Source: DAISKN01 sp963716925 (GTDB lineage Bacteria; Acidobacteriota; Vicinamibacteria; Marinacidobacterales; SMYC01). Taken from it: a DNA stretch of 64,000 nt. The stretch spans positions 1 through 64,000 of the forward strand of contig CAVQUX010000010.1 in NCBI GenBank assembly GCA_963716925.1, written 5' to 3'. How positions within the stretch are numbered: position 1 is the first letter of the stretch; each line of letters begins with the position of its first letter. Position numbers and translations under genes: made by a program. The notes under the pieces were generated by a model, which did no database searches, had not been told where the DNA came from, and saw nothing but the letters and a program-made list of their open reading frames with translations. This document shows, in pieces, positions 34,191 through 43,547 of the stretch.

Positions 34191-35125
34191 GCCTCGCGCT
34201 TCACGTACTCCGCAATCCGCTCCGCCGTCGCGAACCACACCTTGGGCTTCGACCGCATGTAAGCGATGAGCGCCTCGAGCTCCTCCATCCGGTAGCGGTG
34301 TCCGATGATGTGCGGGTGGAAGGTGAGCACCAGGAGTGTTCCTTCCTCGAGAGCGCGGTCGAACTCCCGGCGATAGATCTCGGTTGCGACGGAAGCCGCG
34401 GGAGCCGATCCCGACGCCGCGGGGCCGAAGTAGGGGTAGTCGTCGAGGATCCAGTCGACCGGTAGCTCGACGAGGCCCGATGGTTTCCCTTCGGAGAGAA
34501 GCTCGTAGGGCTCGTCCATCGCCATCATACTGCTGTCGTAGAGAAAACCCTTCTCGAGGATCAGGGAGAGCGTATGCCGGCTGAACGCCCAGGAGGGCGC
34601 GCGAAACCCGCGGGGCCTTCTGCCGACGACCGAGGTGAAATAATCGAGCGACTTCGAGAGCAGCCGTTCCTCCTCGGCCCGGTCGTCGAGGGCCGCGAGG
34701 TCTTCGTGAATCCATCCGTGGAGCCCGATCTCATGGCGTCCGCTCGCTTCGATGGCCGCCACCATCTCGGGGTGGAGAAGAGCGCTCGCCGCCGGGATGT
34801 AGAAAGACGCCGGGAGGCCTTGCCGATCGAGGAGCTCGAGGATTCGCGGAAGCCCGACGAGAGCCCCGTATTCCCCTGCGGAGTAGTCGACGGGCGCCGC
34901 GCTCTTGCGGTGGAAGGCCAGAGTCTCGTTGTCCACGTCGAAGCTGAGGCACACGGCGGCGCGGGCGCCGTCGGGCCAGATCGAAGGCGTGAGCTTGCGT
35001 CCGGCGCGCACCGGCGAGACTTTCGCCCGAATCTCGTCGTCGGTCCACTTCTCCGGCGGAATCTGGGCGAAGCCCGGGGACGCCGAGAGCGCGAGCACCA
35101 GGACGGTCCATCGCTTCCATCGCAT
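34151..35125 (-). CDS. Exported polysaccharide deacetylase family protein
   Basis: A 324-residue protein with signal peptide (WTVLVLALSASPGFAQ). The NodB fold is shown by SFDVDNE (catalytic and metal-binding Asp), GRHEIGLHGWIHED (metal His pair), RGFRAPSWAFSRHTL and FHPHIIGHRYR. Substrate is probably an N-acetylated glycan such as peptidoglycan, or a smaller amide. The ATG at 35125 overlaps the upstream methyltransferase stop by one base (TGATG). The 3' end overlaps a convergent gene by 40 bp. Confidence 0.85.
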   Translation of the reverse strand: MRWKRWTVLVLALSASPGFAQIPPEKWTDDEIRAKVSPVRAGRKLTPSIWPDGARAAVCLSFDVDNETLAFHRKSAAPVDYSAGEYGALVGLPRILELLDRQGLPASFYIPAASALLHPEMVAAIEASGRHEIGLHGWIHEDLAALDDRAEEERLLSKSLDYFTSVVGRRPRGFRAPSWAFSRHTLSLILEKGFLYDSSMMAMDEPYELLSEGKPSGLVELPVDWILDDYPYFGPAASGSAPAASVATEIYRREFDRALEEGTLLVLTFHPHIIGHRYRMEELEALIAYMRSKPKVWFATAERIAEYVKREAQPPAGNASSLSR

Positions 35126-35772
35126 CAGGCGTCACCTCTCGCAGAGCCGGCGGCGGCGGGCCGGGTAGCGTAGATCGTCTTCACCACGTCGAGAAAGTGA
35201 TTCCGGACCTCGCGAAGCTCGAAGCCCGCGCGGACCACGTTCTCTACGGTGGGCCGGTTCAGATCCGGACCGACGCGGCGCGAGAACGGAGTCATGACGT
35301 CGAGCATGAGATTGAAGGGAAAGTAGCGGGAACCGGTGTGCTCGAACATGTAGAGGTCGCCTCCGGGCTGCAGCACGCGCAAAATCTCACGGAGGCCCTC
35401 GATCGGCCGGGAGACCGAGCAGAACGTGCACGAGGTGAAAGCCTGTTCGAACGTCCCGTCGGGAAGATCGAGCGCCTCGACGTCCATCTTCCGGAGCGCG
35501 AGGGTTCCTCCCGAGGCTTCGTAGTGCGTCGCCCGCGCGCCGGCCTTCTCCAGCATCTTCGTGCTGATGTCGATTCCGAGGATGTCCCGGCCGGCGGGAA
35601 AATGCTCGAAGTCAAGGCCCGAGCCGACGGCGACTAAGAGGATTTTCCCCGTCCCCATGTGAGAGAAGAGCTCGCGCTTGATCGGACGCCAGCGCCTCTC
35701 GGGGCCGATGCCCGCCATGAGATCGAACCGCGCCGCGGCGCGGTCCCACTTACGCTCGGCTCGAGCGTCCAT
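35125..35772 (-). CDS. Class I SAM-dependent methyltransferase
   Basis: A 215-residue methyltransferase with motif I as ILLVAVGSGLDFEHFP, motif II ILGIDISTKMLEKA, the acidic DVEALDLPDGTF and EILRVLQPGGDLYMFEH. The pattern is of the UbiE/phospholipid methyltransferase kind. It overlaps the membrane-protein gene upstream by 23 bp and the deacetylase downstream by 1 bp, so the three form a tight operon, which hints at an envelope or lipid substrate (inference). Confidence 0.82.
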   Translation of the reverse strand: MDARAERKWDRAAARFDLMAGIGPERRWRPIKRELFSHMGTGKILLVAVGSGLDFEHFPAGRDILGIDISTKMLEKAGARATHYEASGGTLALRKMDVEALDLPDGTFEQAFTSCTFCSVSRPIEGLREILRVLQPGGDLYMFEHTGSRYFPFNLMLDVMTPFSRRVGPDLNRPTVENVVRAGFELREVRNHFLDVVKTIYATRPAAAGSARGDA

Positions 35773-36115
35773 CGCGCGTTCTTCCGGCCATGGCCGTTAG
35801 AAAATAGACCCAGGCGACGACCGCGAGCCCTACCAGAGCCCCGGTGGACGCCGGGGCTCCGAGCATCGGGGACATCATGCCCGCGGTCATCCCGGTCAGC
35901 ATCGCCGGGAGCATGACCTCGAAGGCCCCGAAGAACGGCATGAAGAGGAGGGCGACGACCGAGGACGAGATCGCCCCCACGCACATCCCGAGCGGCATCG
36001 CGGCCACGGGGTGCCACGAAGACGGGACGAGAGCGTGAGCCGAAACGGCTGCCGCGACTCCGGCCGTCGCGTTCACCAAGAGGTCTCCGGCGATGAAGTA
36101 GGGACGCTTTTCCAT
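35750..36115 (-). CDS. Small multi-pass membrane protein
   Basis: A 121-residue, Ala/Met/Gly-rich membrane protein with about four helices (LLVNATAGVAAAVSAHALV, PLGMCVGAISSSVVALLFM, MLPAMLTGMTAGMMSPMLG, TGALVGLAVVAWVYFLTAM). Family not recognised. It lies between the DUF4388-DnaJ-TPR gene and the methyltransferase gene with short gap and overlap, so probably cotranscribed. Confidence 0.72.
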   Translation of the reverse strand: MEKRPYFIAGDLLVNATAGVAAAVSAHALVPSSWHPVAAMPLGMCVGAISSSVVALLFMPFFGAFEVMLPAMLTGMTAGMMSPMLGAPASTGALVGLAVVAWVYFLTAMAGRTRDGRSSRA

Positions 36116-36127
36116 GGACCGCTGTCG

Positions 36128-37693
36128 TTACTGACTCCGGGACCGCTTCATCATTTCGCGCAGTTTTCCGAGCGCGCCGCTTTCGAGACGCTCCGACGCG
36201 AGCCTTTCGAGAGCGTGGACGTTGTCCGGATCTATGGCGAGCGCTTCCTCGAACATCTTTCTCGCCCGTGTCTCGAGCCCGCCCTCGTGGTAGAGCTCGC
36301 CAAGGCCCACGTACGAGCCGGCGTCGAATCGATTGAGCTCGAGTGCCTTCGAGAAGGCGTCCTCCGCCTGCTTCCTCCACTTCGGATTCTTGGACAGGGC
36401 GCGCCCGAGCGCCCGATGGTACTGGGCCCTCGACGGATCCAGCCGAACCGCGGCGCGAAGCTCTTCGATGGCCTCGTGGTAGCGCCCCTCGCCGAAGTAC
36501 CGCTCGCCGTTTCCGAAATGAATGCGCGCCGTCTGCGCGGTGGTGAACGTCTTGAGATCGACCTCCGGATGCGTCGCCGGTGAAGGAGGCTGCGATCGTC
36601 CCTTCGGCGCCGGGTTGGCGGCGGCGACGGCTTCAGCCTGCGCATGCCTTTCGGCTTTCTGGGAAAGTCCGAAGTCGTAGCGCCTTCTCTCCGTCTCGCT
36701 CGCGAGGGCCTCGTAGGCGTCTTTTACTCGAAGGTAGAGATCATCGAGAACCCCGTCGGCGTCGTCGAGCTTGATCCCGGCGCGGTGGTCGGGATGAAGC
36801 CGCTTCGCCAGGCGGAAGTACGCGGCCTTGACCTCCTCGGGAGAGGCCGTGGGGACCACCTCGAGGATCTCGTAGAGCGTGCTCTCGGCCGATGTCCGGT
36901 GTTTTTCGCGCATTTCCTCGAGGAAACGAAGCGCCTCCGGCGAATGCCCGGGGTCCTGCGGCGGCGAGGCGGGAAGAGCCGGTTTCGCGGCGCCCTGCGT
37001 TTCCAGGATCCCCGCGGCCAAGAGGGCATAGACGCAGCGCAGCGTCTTTTCCTCGCCCAGGGGCGACAGCTTCGCGATTTCTCCGGGGCTCGTGGCGCCG
37101 TCCACACGGGACAGAACGAAGCCTTCCTCCGGAGTGAGATCGAGATCGCCCGGGAGATTCGAGGGATCGCGGGCGTAGCTCAGCGGTCCCTCGAGGTCGC
37201 GGAGGCCCCGTCGAATGGTCGCGAAGTCCTCGATCCGACGCACTCCTTCCATCAGGAGCCTCGCGGTCGGGAGATCGAAACGCGCGAGATCCGGGGGGAC
37301 GGGACGATCGACGATCTCCGCGCGGAACACGCCGCTCTTCCAGGGGAAGAGCGAATAGACGATCGACGTGATTTGCTCCTTCACCCGCCGGTCGAGCTCG
37401 TCCCTCGAGAGATAGCCCAATTCCACCAGAGTCGCGCCGAGGCGCAGGTGCGAGCTCGCGAGGACGCGGCAGGCGAGCTCCAGCTCCGAGCGCTTGAGGG
37501 CTCCGGCGCGCACCAACCGCTCGCCGAGGCGCTCCTCGGCCTCGTCGGAGCTCGCGAACACGATCACGCCGTCCTTGAAATAGATTCGCTTGGTCGTACT
37601 CCCGCGCGAGAGGTGGAGAATCCCGGATTTACGTCCGGAGGTGAAGCTCTGGAGGACCTCAGGGACAGGAGTCGCGTCGAGAGTTCCTTCCAT
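36128..37693 (-). CDS. DUF4388-DnaJ-TPR fusion protein
   Basis: A 521-residue cytoplasmic protein, ATG at 37693. Domain order: DUF4388-like module (MEGTLDATPVPEVLQSFTSG, KRIYFKDGVIVFASS) over residues 1-110; a middle region to about 265; a J domain (YEILEVVPTASPEEVKAAYF with the diagnostic RLHPDHR) at about 275-350; and TPR repeats (GNGERYFGEGRYHEAIEELR and two more) to the end. DUF4388 occurs in delta-proteobacterial and acidobacterial signalling and motility proteins, the J domain recruits DnaK, and TPRs bind partners. A regulatory scaffold is likely; direct function unknown. Confidence 0.85.
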   Translation of the reverse strand: MEGTLDATPVPEVLQSFTSGRKSGILHLSRGSTTKRIYFKDGVIVFASSDEAEERLGERLVRAGALKRSELELACRVLASSHLRLGATLVELGYLSRDELDRRVKEQITSIVYSLFPWKSGVFRAEIVDRPVPPDLARFDLPTARLLMEGVRRIEDFATIRRGLRDLEGPLSYARDPSNLPGDLDLTPEEGFVLSRVDGATSPGEIAKLSPLGEEKTLRCVYALLAAGILETQGAAKPALPASPPQDPGHSPEALRFLEEMREKHRTSAESTLYEILEVVPTASPEEVKAAYFRLAKRLHPDHRAGIKLDDADGVLDDLYLRVKDAYEALASETERRRYDFGLSQKAERHAQAEAVAAANPAPKGRSQPPSPATHPEVDLKTFTTAQTARIHFGNGERYFGEGRYHEAIEELRAAVRLDPSRAQYHRALGRALSKNPKWRKQAEDAFSKALELNRFDAGSYVGLGELYHEGGLETRARKMFEEALAIDPDNVHALERLASERLESGALGKLREMMKRSRSQ

Positions 37694-37807
37694 GGGGGGC
37701 ACCGGTCGGAAGCCGCAATTCTCCCGCAGCGGCCGCCCGGGCGTCAACCGTGGAAACCCCGCAGGTGGGTGGTGTAGTCTTCCGCACCCTCGCCTACAAG
37801 GAGACCC

Positions 37808-38086
37808 ATGACGAACCGCAGACACTTCCTGTCCATTCTCGGCGGCGCTTCCTGCGCGGCCGCGGCCTGCACCTCGGAGAATGCGTCCCCCGAGGACGAC
37901 CTCGAGCGGACCCTTCAGGACTTGAACCGGACCGCGGGTATCGGAATCGCCGACGATGACTTCGAGCTCGCGCGAAGCTATGCCGCGGGAGCCTACCGGG
38001 AGGCGGCGAGAACCCTGCGGCCGATCGTGCTCGACTCCGGCCTCGACCTCCCCCTGGCGTTCGCGGCGAAGCGCGGGAGCCGGTGA
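37808..38086 (+). CDS. Small Tat-exported protein coupled to the amidase gene
   Basis: A 92-residue protein beginning TNRRHFLSILGGASCAAAAC, a twin-arginine signal with a possible lipobox Cys. The mature part (about 70 residues) is acidic, helical, and ends AFAAKRGSR. The stop overlaps the amidase ATG by one base (TGATG), so the small protein is translated together with the amidase. It resembles the leader part of Tat-exported enzymes whose catalytic part sits in the next gene. Family unknown. Confidence 0.65.
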   Translation: MTNRRHFLSILGGASCAAAACTSENASPEDDLERTLQDLNRTAGIGIADDDFELARSYAAGAYREAARTLRPIVLDSGLDLPLAFAAKRGSR

Positions 38087-39493
38087 TGCAGGAGGACATC
38101 GTCTACTCGAGCGCCGTCGACCTGGTGTCGCGATTTCGCGACGGCTCTCTGGACCCCGTGGCCGTCGCCGAGGCTCATCTCGAGCGAATCGCGGCAGTCG
38201 ACCCGAAGCTCAACTGCTACATCACCGTCACCCGGGAGCGGGCGCTCGAGCGGGCACGGGCATCGCTCGCGCGCTACCGAGGCGGAAGACCCGCGAGCGC
38301 CGTCGACGGCGTGCCCTTCGCCGCCAAGGACATCTTCGCGACCGAGAACATCCTCACCACTCATGGATCGAAGCTCGGGCGCGAGAACGTGCCCACCGAG
38401 AGCGCTACGGCCGTGGCCAAGCTCGAAGATGCGGGCGCCGTTCTTCTGGGAAAGCTGAACCTTCTCGAGTTCGCCACGGGAAGCGGCACCGAGTCGGGGT
38501 TCGGACCCACGAGGAACCCATGGAACCTCGAGTACGAGCCCGGTGGGTCGTCGAGCGGAAGCGGAGCCGCGCCCATCGCGGGGCTCGCGACGGTAGCGCT
38601 CGGGACGGATACCGGAGGCTCCATCCGGAATCCCTCGGGCCGGTGCGGTATCGCGGGAATCAAGCCCACGTACGGACGCGTGAGCCGATACGGCGTCACT
38701 CCCCTCGCCTGGACGCTGGACCACGCCGGTCCGATGGCGCGCACCGTGCGGGACGTCGCTCGTTTCCTCGGTTCGATGTCGGGTCACGACCCGAAGGACC
38801 CGGGGAGCGCCGACGAGCCGGTGCCCGATTTCGAGGCGGCGATCGACGCGGCGGGCTCCCTGAGCGGAAAGAGGTTCGCTGTCGCCCCCGAGCTCATGGC
38901 GCCCGTCGAACCCGAGGTGCTGCAGCTCGTGGAGGAGGCGATTCGTCATCTGGAGAATCAGGGCGCCCGGCGGATCGACGTCAGCATCCCCCACGCGGCC
39001 GCCGCCAATATCGCGGACGAGATCCTCATCGGCGCCGAGGCCGCCGTCTACCACGAACAGCACATGTCCCGCCCCGAGACCCGCGCCTTGATGGACCCCG
39101 CCGTGCGGCTCTACGTCACCGCGGGCCGGACCTACCTAGCGACCGACTACGTCAAGGCGCAGCGCCTGCGGCTCGTCCTTCAGAAAGAGCTGACGGAAGC
39201 CCTCTCCGACGCCGACGTTCTCGTCTCCCTGAACGACCCCACGCTCACCGCCAGGCTCGGCGAGCCGACGCGGCTCCTGGGAAAGGAAGTCCGCTGGTTC
39301 GAGTACGGCACGGTGAATCTCGGAAACATCACCGGGTTCCCCGCGGCGACCGTGCCCTGCGGATTCGACTCCCGGGGACTGCCCGTGGGCCTTCAGAATC
39401 TACGGGCGTCCGTTCGAAGAGGAGCGGGTGCTCGCGTTCGCCCACGGGTACGAGCAGACGACGGAATGGCACCGCAGGCGGCCGAGTCTATAA
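38086..39493 (+). CDS. Amidase signature (AS) family hydrolase, frameshifted at its C-terminus
   Basis: Amidase with the Ser-cis-Ser-Lys triad: Lys in VPFAAKDIF, Ser in GGSSSGSG and Ser in LGTDTGGSIR. Substrates range from simple amides to Glu-tRNA(Gln); no gatB or gatC is near, so a GatA role is unlikely. After LPVGLQ the frame changes (extra A in CAGAATCTACG near 39397), and the restored frame gives the usual end IYGRPFEEERVLAFA and stop TAA at 39491-39493. The P5C dehydrogenase gene starts 7 bp later, hinting at joint amino-acid catabolism. Confidence 0.85.
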
Positions 39494-39500
39494 TCCCGCG

Positions 39501-41066
39501 ATGAGCAATTTCAAGATCACCTACAGCACGCTTTCGGCGCCGCCGGAGGAAATGCACCGCGGCTACGAGGCCGCGGTCGAGAGCGTCCGCGCGGGCCTCG
39601 GCGGGACCCATCCGGTCTGGATCGGTGACCGCGCGGTCCAGAACCGGCCCACGTTCGAGAACCGGTCGCCCATCGATCGAGATCTTCTCATCGGAAAACA
39701 CCAGGAGGCGACCGCCGCCGATACCGACGCCGCCGTCGACGCCGCCGTCGAGGCCTTCGCCCGGTGGAGCCGCAGACCCTGGCAGGAGAGGGTCGCGATT
39801 CTAAGGCGCGCCGCCGAGCTCATCAGCGAGCGGCGGAACGAGCTCGCGGCGCTCATGACGCTCGAGGTCGGGAAGAACCGCTACGAAGCTCTGGCCGACG
39901 CCGAGGAGTCCGCGGACCTGATTCGCTACTACTCCCAGCAGGTGGAAGACGCCTCGGGATTCGACCGCCCCATGGGGAAGCTGTCTCCCGGCGAGAAGAC
40001 ACGCGACATCCTGAAGCCCTACGGAGTCTTCGGGATCATCGCGCCCTTCAACTTCCCTCTAGCGCTCGCCGCGGGGATGTCGGCGGGAGCGCTTCTCGCC
40101 GGAAACACCGTGGTCTTCAAGCCCTCGCCCGATGCTCCGACGACCGGCGTGAAGCTCCTCGAGATCCTGCGCGAGGCGGGGCTTCCGGCGGAAGCGATGA
40201 GCTACCTCACCGACTCCGGCGCCGAGGTGGGCAAGACGCTCGTCGCCAGCCCCAAGGTCGCGGGAATCGCCTTCACCGGCTCGAAGAAGGTCGGATTCTC
40301 CATCTACCAGAGCTTCAGCCAGGCGAGGCCGCGTCCGTGCTTTCTCGAGCTCGGAGGGAAGAACCCCACCATCGTGACCGCCCACGCCGATCTGGAGAAG
40401 GCGTCGGAAGGGGTGATGCGGGGCGCTTTCGGCTTCTCCGGGCAGAAGTGCAGCGCTACCAGCCGGGTCTACGTGCATCGCGACGTCGCCGCCCGGTTTC
40501 GGGAGCTTCTCGTGGGAAAGACGCGGAATCTAGCCGTCTGCGACCCCACACGTCGCGAGAGCTACACCGGTCCGGTCATCAACCAGAGAGCCTACGACGC
40601 CTACCAGAGCTACGTGGAGGAGGCGCGCGCGGGCGGCGGGCGGATTCTCGAGGGCGGAAGGGCCCTGACCGACGGAGCTCTGGCGAAAGGCTACTTCGTC
40701 GCTCCCACCATCGTGGACGAGCTTCCCCGCGATCATCGCCTGTTCCGGGAGGAGCTCTTCGTCCCCTTCGTCACCCTCGCGCCCGTGGGTTCGCTCGAGG
40801 ACGCCCTCGAGGAGGCGAACCGCGTCGAGTACGGACTGACCGCGGGAATCTTCAGCGAAGACAAGAAGGAAGTCGATACGTTCTTCGATCGAGTCGAGGC
40901 CGGAATCCTCTATGCCAACCGCACGACGGGCTCGACCACCGGCGCCTGGCCGGGAGTGAATCCGTTCTGCGGCTGGAAAGCGAGCGGCTCGAGCGGCAAA
41001 GGGGTCTGCGGTCCGTACTACGTGCAGCAGTTCCTGAGAGAGCAGAGTCAGACGAGCATCGAATAG
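39501..41066 (+). CDS. 1-pyrroline-5-carboxylate dehydrogenase (aldehyde dehydrogenase family)
   Basis: A 521-residue NAD-dependent aldehyde dehydrogenase. Motifs: NAD-binding PFNFPLALAAGMSAGALLAG and FTGSKKVGFSIY, catalytic Glu in FLELGGKNP, catalytic Cys in GFSGQKCSATSR. Length and the N-terminal extension fit the RocA/PruA group, which oxidises glutamate semialdehyde to glutamate in proline catabolism. Starts 7 bp after the restored amidase stop. Ends convergent with the kinase gene with only 11 bp between. Confidence 0.87.
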   Translation: MSNFKITYSTLSAPPEEMHRGYEAAVESVRAGLGGTHPVWIGDRAVQNRPTFENRSPIDRDLLIGKHQEATAADTDAAVDAAVEAFARWSRRPWQERVAILRRAAELISERRNELAALMTLEVGKNRYEALADAEESADLIRYYSQQVEDASGFDRPMGKLSPGEKTRDILKPYGVFGIIAPFNFPLALAAGMSAGALLAGNTVVFKPSPDAPTTGVKLLEILREAGLPAEAMSYLTDSGAEVGKTLVASPKVAGIAFTGSKKVGFSIYQSFSQARPRPCFLELGGKNPTIVTAHADLEKASEGVMRGAFGFSGQKCSATSRVYVHRDVAARFRELLVGKTRNLAVCDPTRRESYTGPVINQRAYDAYQSYVEEARAGGGRILEGGRALTDGALAKGYFVAPTIVDELPRDHRLFREELFVPFVTLAPVGSLEDALEEANRVEYGLTAGIFSEDKKEVDTFFDRVEAGILYANRTTGSTTGAWPGVNPFCGWKASGSSGKGVCGPYYVQQFLREQSQTSIE

Positions 41067-41077
41067 CAGAAGAACGC

Positions 41078-42481
41078 TCAGCGCTCGGGCCGCCTCGACT
41101 CAGGGAGCTCGGCGAGCAGGAATTCACTCAAGCTCTTGATGTTGTCCCCGTCCCGGCGCGGCGTTCCCCTTCCCGCGGGCGCTTCGGGGCCGCCTCTGTC
41201 GAACGCGAGAAACGCGGCGACCAGGGTGTCGAGGTTGGTCTCGGTCTCGTGCTCGAAGGAGCGCGCGCGCTCCACCACGGCCTCGCGCAGTTTTCCCTCG
41301 AGCTCGGAGGCGCCTCGATGCTCGGGACAGAGCCTCAAGGCTTCGCTGACGCGAACGAGGCAGGCCGCGAGGTCTCCCGAGGCGAATCGCGACCGCGCGT
41401 CCTCGTAGGCCGCTTGCGCCTTCCCCGCATCCTTCGCGGCCTCTTTCGCGGGAGACGCTTGCGCGATCCTTTCGAGACGCCAGAGCTCGAGATCGATTCC
41501 GTCCCGCAGGCCCACGAGAGCCATGAAGCTCAAGTCCTGGCGCTCGACCGTCGAAAGAAGCCGGCCGGTCGAGGCAACCCTGTGGGGTGGAGCCGCGGAA
41601 TGCTGCGACAGAAGCGTCCGGAGCTTTCGCGCCCCGGTCTCGACCTCGCCTCTGAGCTCCGATTTCTGGCGGGACAGGTGCCGTTCGAACCGGTTGACGT
41701 CGTGGAGCAACTCGTCCACCGTCGGGTAGCGATCCTCGATGGATTTTTTCAGCATCCTGGAAACCATTCGCGACAGCTCCTCGGTGACGGAGGGCGCCAG
41801 GTTCCGCATGGGCGGAGGATCGGCTCCGAGGATTCGATCGAAGACTTCCGGCAGGGTCGGGGCCGCGAACGCCTTTTCTCCGGTGAGGAGCTCGTAGGAG
41901 AGCGTTCCCAGCGAAAAGATGTCGGAGCGCGGGTCGGGCTTCCTGCCCAGAATCTGCTCGGGCGACATGTAGTGGGGCGAGCCCATGACCTGGCCAGTCG
42001 CGGTCAGCGTCGACTGCGAGATGTGCGCGAGCCCGAAGTCGAGGAGCTTGACCTCGCCGTCTTCGGTCAGAAAGACGTTTCGGGGCTTCACGTCCCGGTG
42101 AACGACGCCCCGGCGGTGCGCATGGGCGAGGCCGCGGCCCACTTCACCCAGGATGCGCACCTTCTGCTCCAGGGACAGGTGCTTGCGCGAGCGAAGCCTC
42201 TCGCACAGGTCCTCGCCGCGGAGGAGCTCCATGACGATGTAGACACCGTCCTTCTCCTCGCCCAGCTCGAAAACGGTGACCACGTTCCGGTGCTCGAGGT
42301 TGGCGATGAGGCGCGCTTCGCGGAGGAAGCGCTGGATCGACTCCTCCCTCTGCAGGCCGTCGACCGTCTGCTTCTTGATCGCCACCTCTCTTTCGAGCAT
42401 CGGGTCGATCGCGCGGTATACGACGCCGGTCCCTCCCTTCCCCAGCTCTCCCAGGACGGTGTACTTGCCGATGTTCTTCAT
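41078..42481 (-). CDS. Soluble Ser/Thr protein kinase
   Basis: A 467-residue Hanks-type kinase. Gly loop GELGKGGTGVV (11-21), catalytic Lys in VAIKK (36/37), HRDVKPRN (128-135), DFG (148-150), APE-like MSPEQ. The C-terminal 190 residues form a helical, TPR-like segment (DARSRFASGDLAACLVRVSE and LRLCPEHRGASELEGKLR). No membrane helix is seen, unlike PknB, so it acts in the cytoplasm. Such kinases are numerous in Acidobacteriota. No obvious partner is next to it. Confidence 0.9.
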   Translation of the reverse strand: MKNIGKYTVLGELGKGGTGVVYRAIDPMLEREVAIKKQTVDGLQREESIQRFLREARLIANLEHRNVVTVFELGEEKDGVYIVMELLRGEDLCERLRSRKHLSLEQKVRILGEVGRGLAHAHRRGVVHRDVKPRNVFLTEDGEVKLLDFGLAHISQSTLTATGQVMGSPHYMSPEQILGRKPDPRSDIFSLGTLSYELLTGEKAFAAPTLPEVFDRILGADPPPMRNLAPSVTEELSRMVSRMLKKSIEDRYPTVDELLHDVNRFERHLSRQKSELRGEVETGARKLRTLLSQHSAAPPHRVASTGRLLSTVERQDLSFMALVGLRDGIDLELWRLERIAQASPAKEAAKDAGKAQAAYEDARSRFASGDLAACLVRVSEALRLCPEHRGASELEGKLREAVVERARSFEHETETNLDTLVAAFLAFDRGGPEAPAGRGTPRRDGDNIKSLSEFLLAELPESRRPER

Positions 42482-42743
42482 TTGCTCTCGAGAGCCACGA
42501 CGCCGTCCCCACCCCTGGGAGACTGGCGGCGGTGGCTGAGGACGCCATAGGAGCCGGCGGAGCGCGCTCGCTCGGCGTCATCCTGGACGACGTCGCCACC
42601 GGACGTTTTTCCCATGCGGAGGAGATTCTACGCCAATCAGGGAGTCGGAGACCGCCCCGCGCTCCCGCCGCCCCCCCGTTGACTCCGGGTGGATCCGGGC
42701 ATATTCTCCGCGAAGGCGGAGTCTCGAATCGACAGGAGGCGCC
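42482..42743. other. Intergenic region between divergent kinase and HD-like protein genes
   Basis: About 260 bp upstream of both genes. GC-rich, with CCGCCCCCCCGTTGACTCC near 42670-42686, where TTGACT could be a -35 box for the rightward gene; no matching -10 is clear. Confidence 0.4.
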
Positions 42744-43547
42744 ATGGAAATCAATCGTCGGGCCTTCATTACGAGCGTGGGCGGGGCGGCGGCGCTCGCG
42801 GTCATGACGTCGGAGCAGAAAGCCGACGCGCTCGAGCGTTACCTGCAGCAGCAGCTCGATGCCCCGGAGAAGTTCCCCACCGTGGCGGAGCTCGAGGCGA
42901 CGAACCAGGACCTCGGCCGGCCGAGCCGGCGCGGCGCGGGAAACCTGTTCGTCCCGACGCGCGAGGGAAAGCTCCGGCCGATCGAGAAGATGCCGGACAA
43001 ACCGACGCTCCTCGACTTCTTCCAATATCGATTCGCGCCTGCGAACCACGTGCTTCAGAGCGCGACCCGCGCCCTCAAGACGGGAATGCGGGAAGAGATC
43101 GTGCTCGCGTGCCTGCTCCACGACGTCGTCCTGAACATGATTCACCCGGACCACGGCTGGTGGGGGGCTTCGCTCGTCGAACCCTACGTTCCCGAGATCA
43201 CTACGTTCGCCATCCGCTACCACCAGACGCTGCGGTTCTATCCCGATACGGAGTTCGGGTACGAGTATCCGGAGAGCTATTTCCGGACTTTCGGGGAGGA
43301 CTACCAGCCCGAGCCGTACCTGCAGCGCACCTACGAGAAGGTCAGGAACCACAAGTGGTACGAGCATCCCCGTCTGGTCACGGTGAACGACCTCTACTCG
43401 TTCGACCGGAACGCCGTGGTGTCCATCGACCCCTTCGTCGACATCATCGGTCGCCACTTCAAGCAGCCGGCGGAAGGCCTCGGCTGGGACGACTCGCCTT
43501 CGTCCCATATGTGGCGGACGATGATCTGGCCGGATAGACCACTGTAA
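42744..43547 (+). CDS. Tat-exported HD-domain-like protein
   Basis: A 267-residue protein with a twin-arginine-like signal (EINRRAFITSVGGAAALAVM). The middle has a metal-binding HD-like pattern: PANHVLQSATRALKTGM, then EEIVLACLLHDVVLNMIHPD and GWWGASLVEPYVPE. HD proteins hydrolyse phosphates or, in the myo-inositol oxygenase group, use a di-iron site. The ATG at 42744 has GGAGG in front. The next gene starts directly after the stop. Substrate unknown. Confidence 0.7.
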   Translation: MEINRRAFITSVGGAAALAVMTSEQKADALERYLQQQLDAPEKFPTVAELEATNQDLGRPSRRGAGNLFVPTREGKLRPIEKMPDKPTLLDFFQYRFAPANHVLQSATRALKTGMREEIVLACLLHDVVLNMIHPDHGWWGASLVEPYVPEITTFAIRYHQTLRFYPDTEFGYEYPESYFRTFGEDYQPEPYLQRTYEKVRNHKWYEHPRLVTVNDLYSFDRNAVVSIDPFVDIIGRHFKQPAEGLGWDDSPSSHMWRTMIWPDRPL

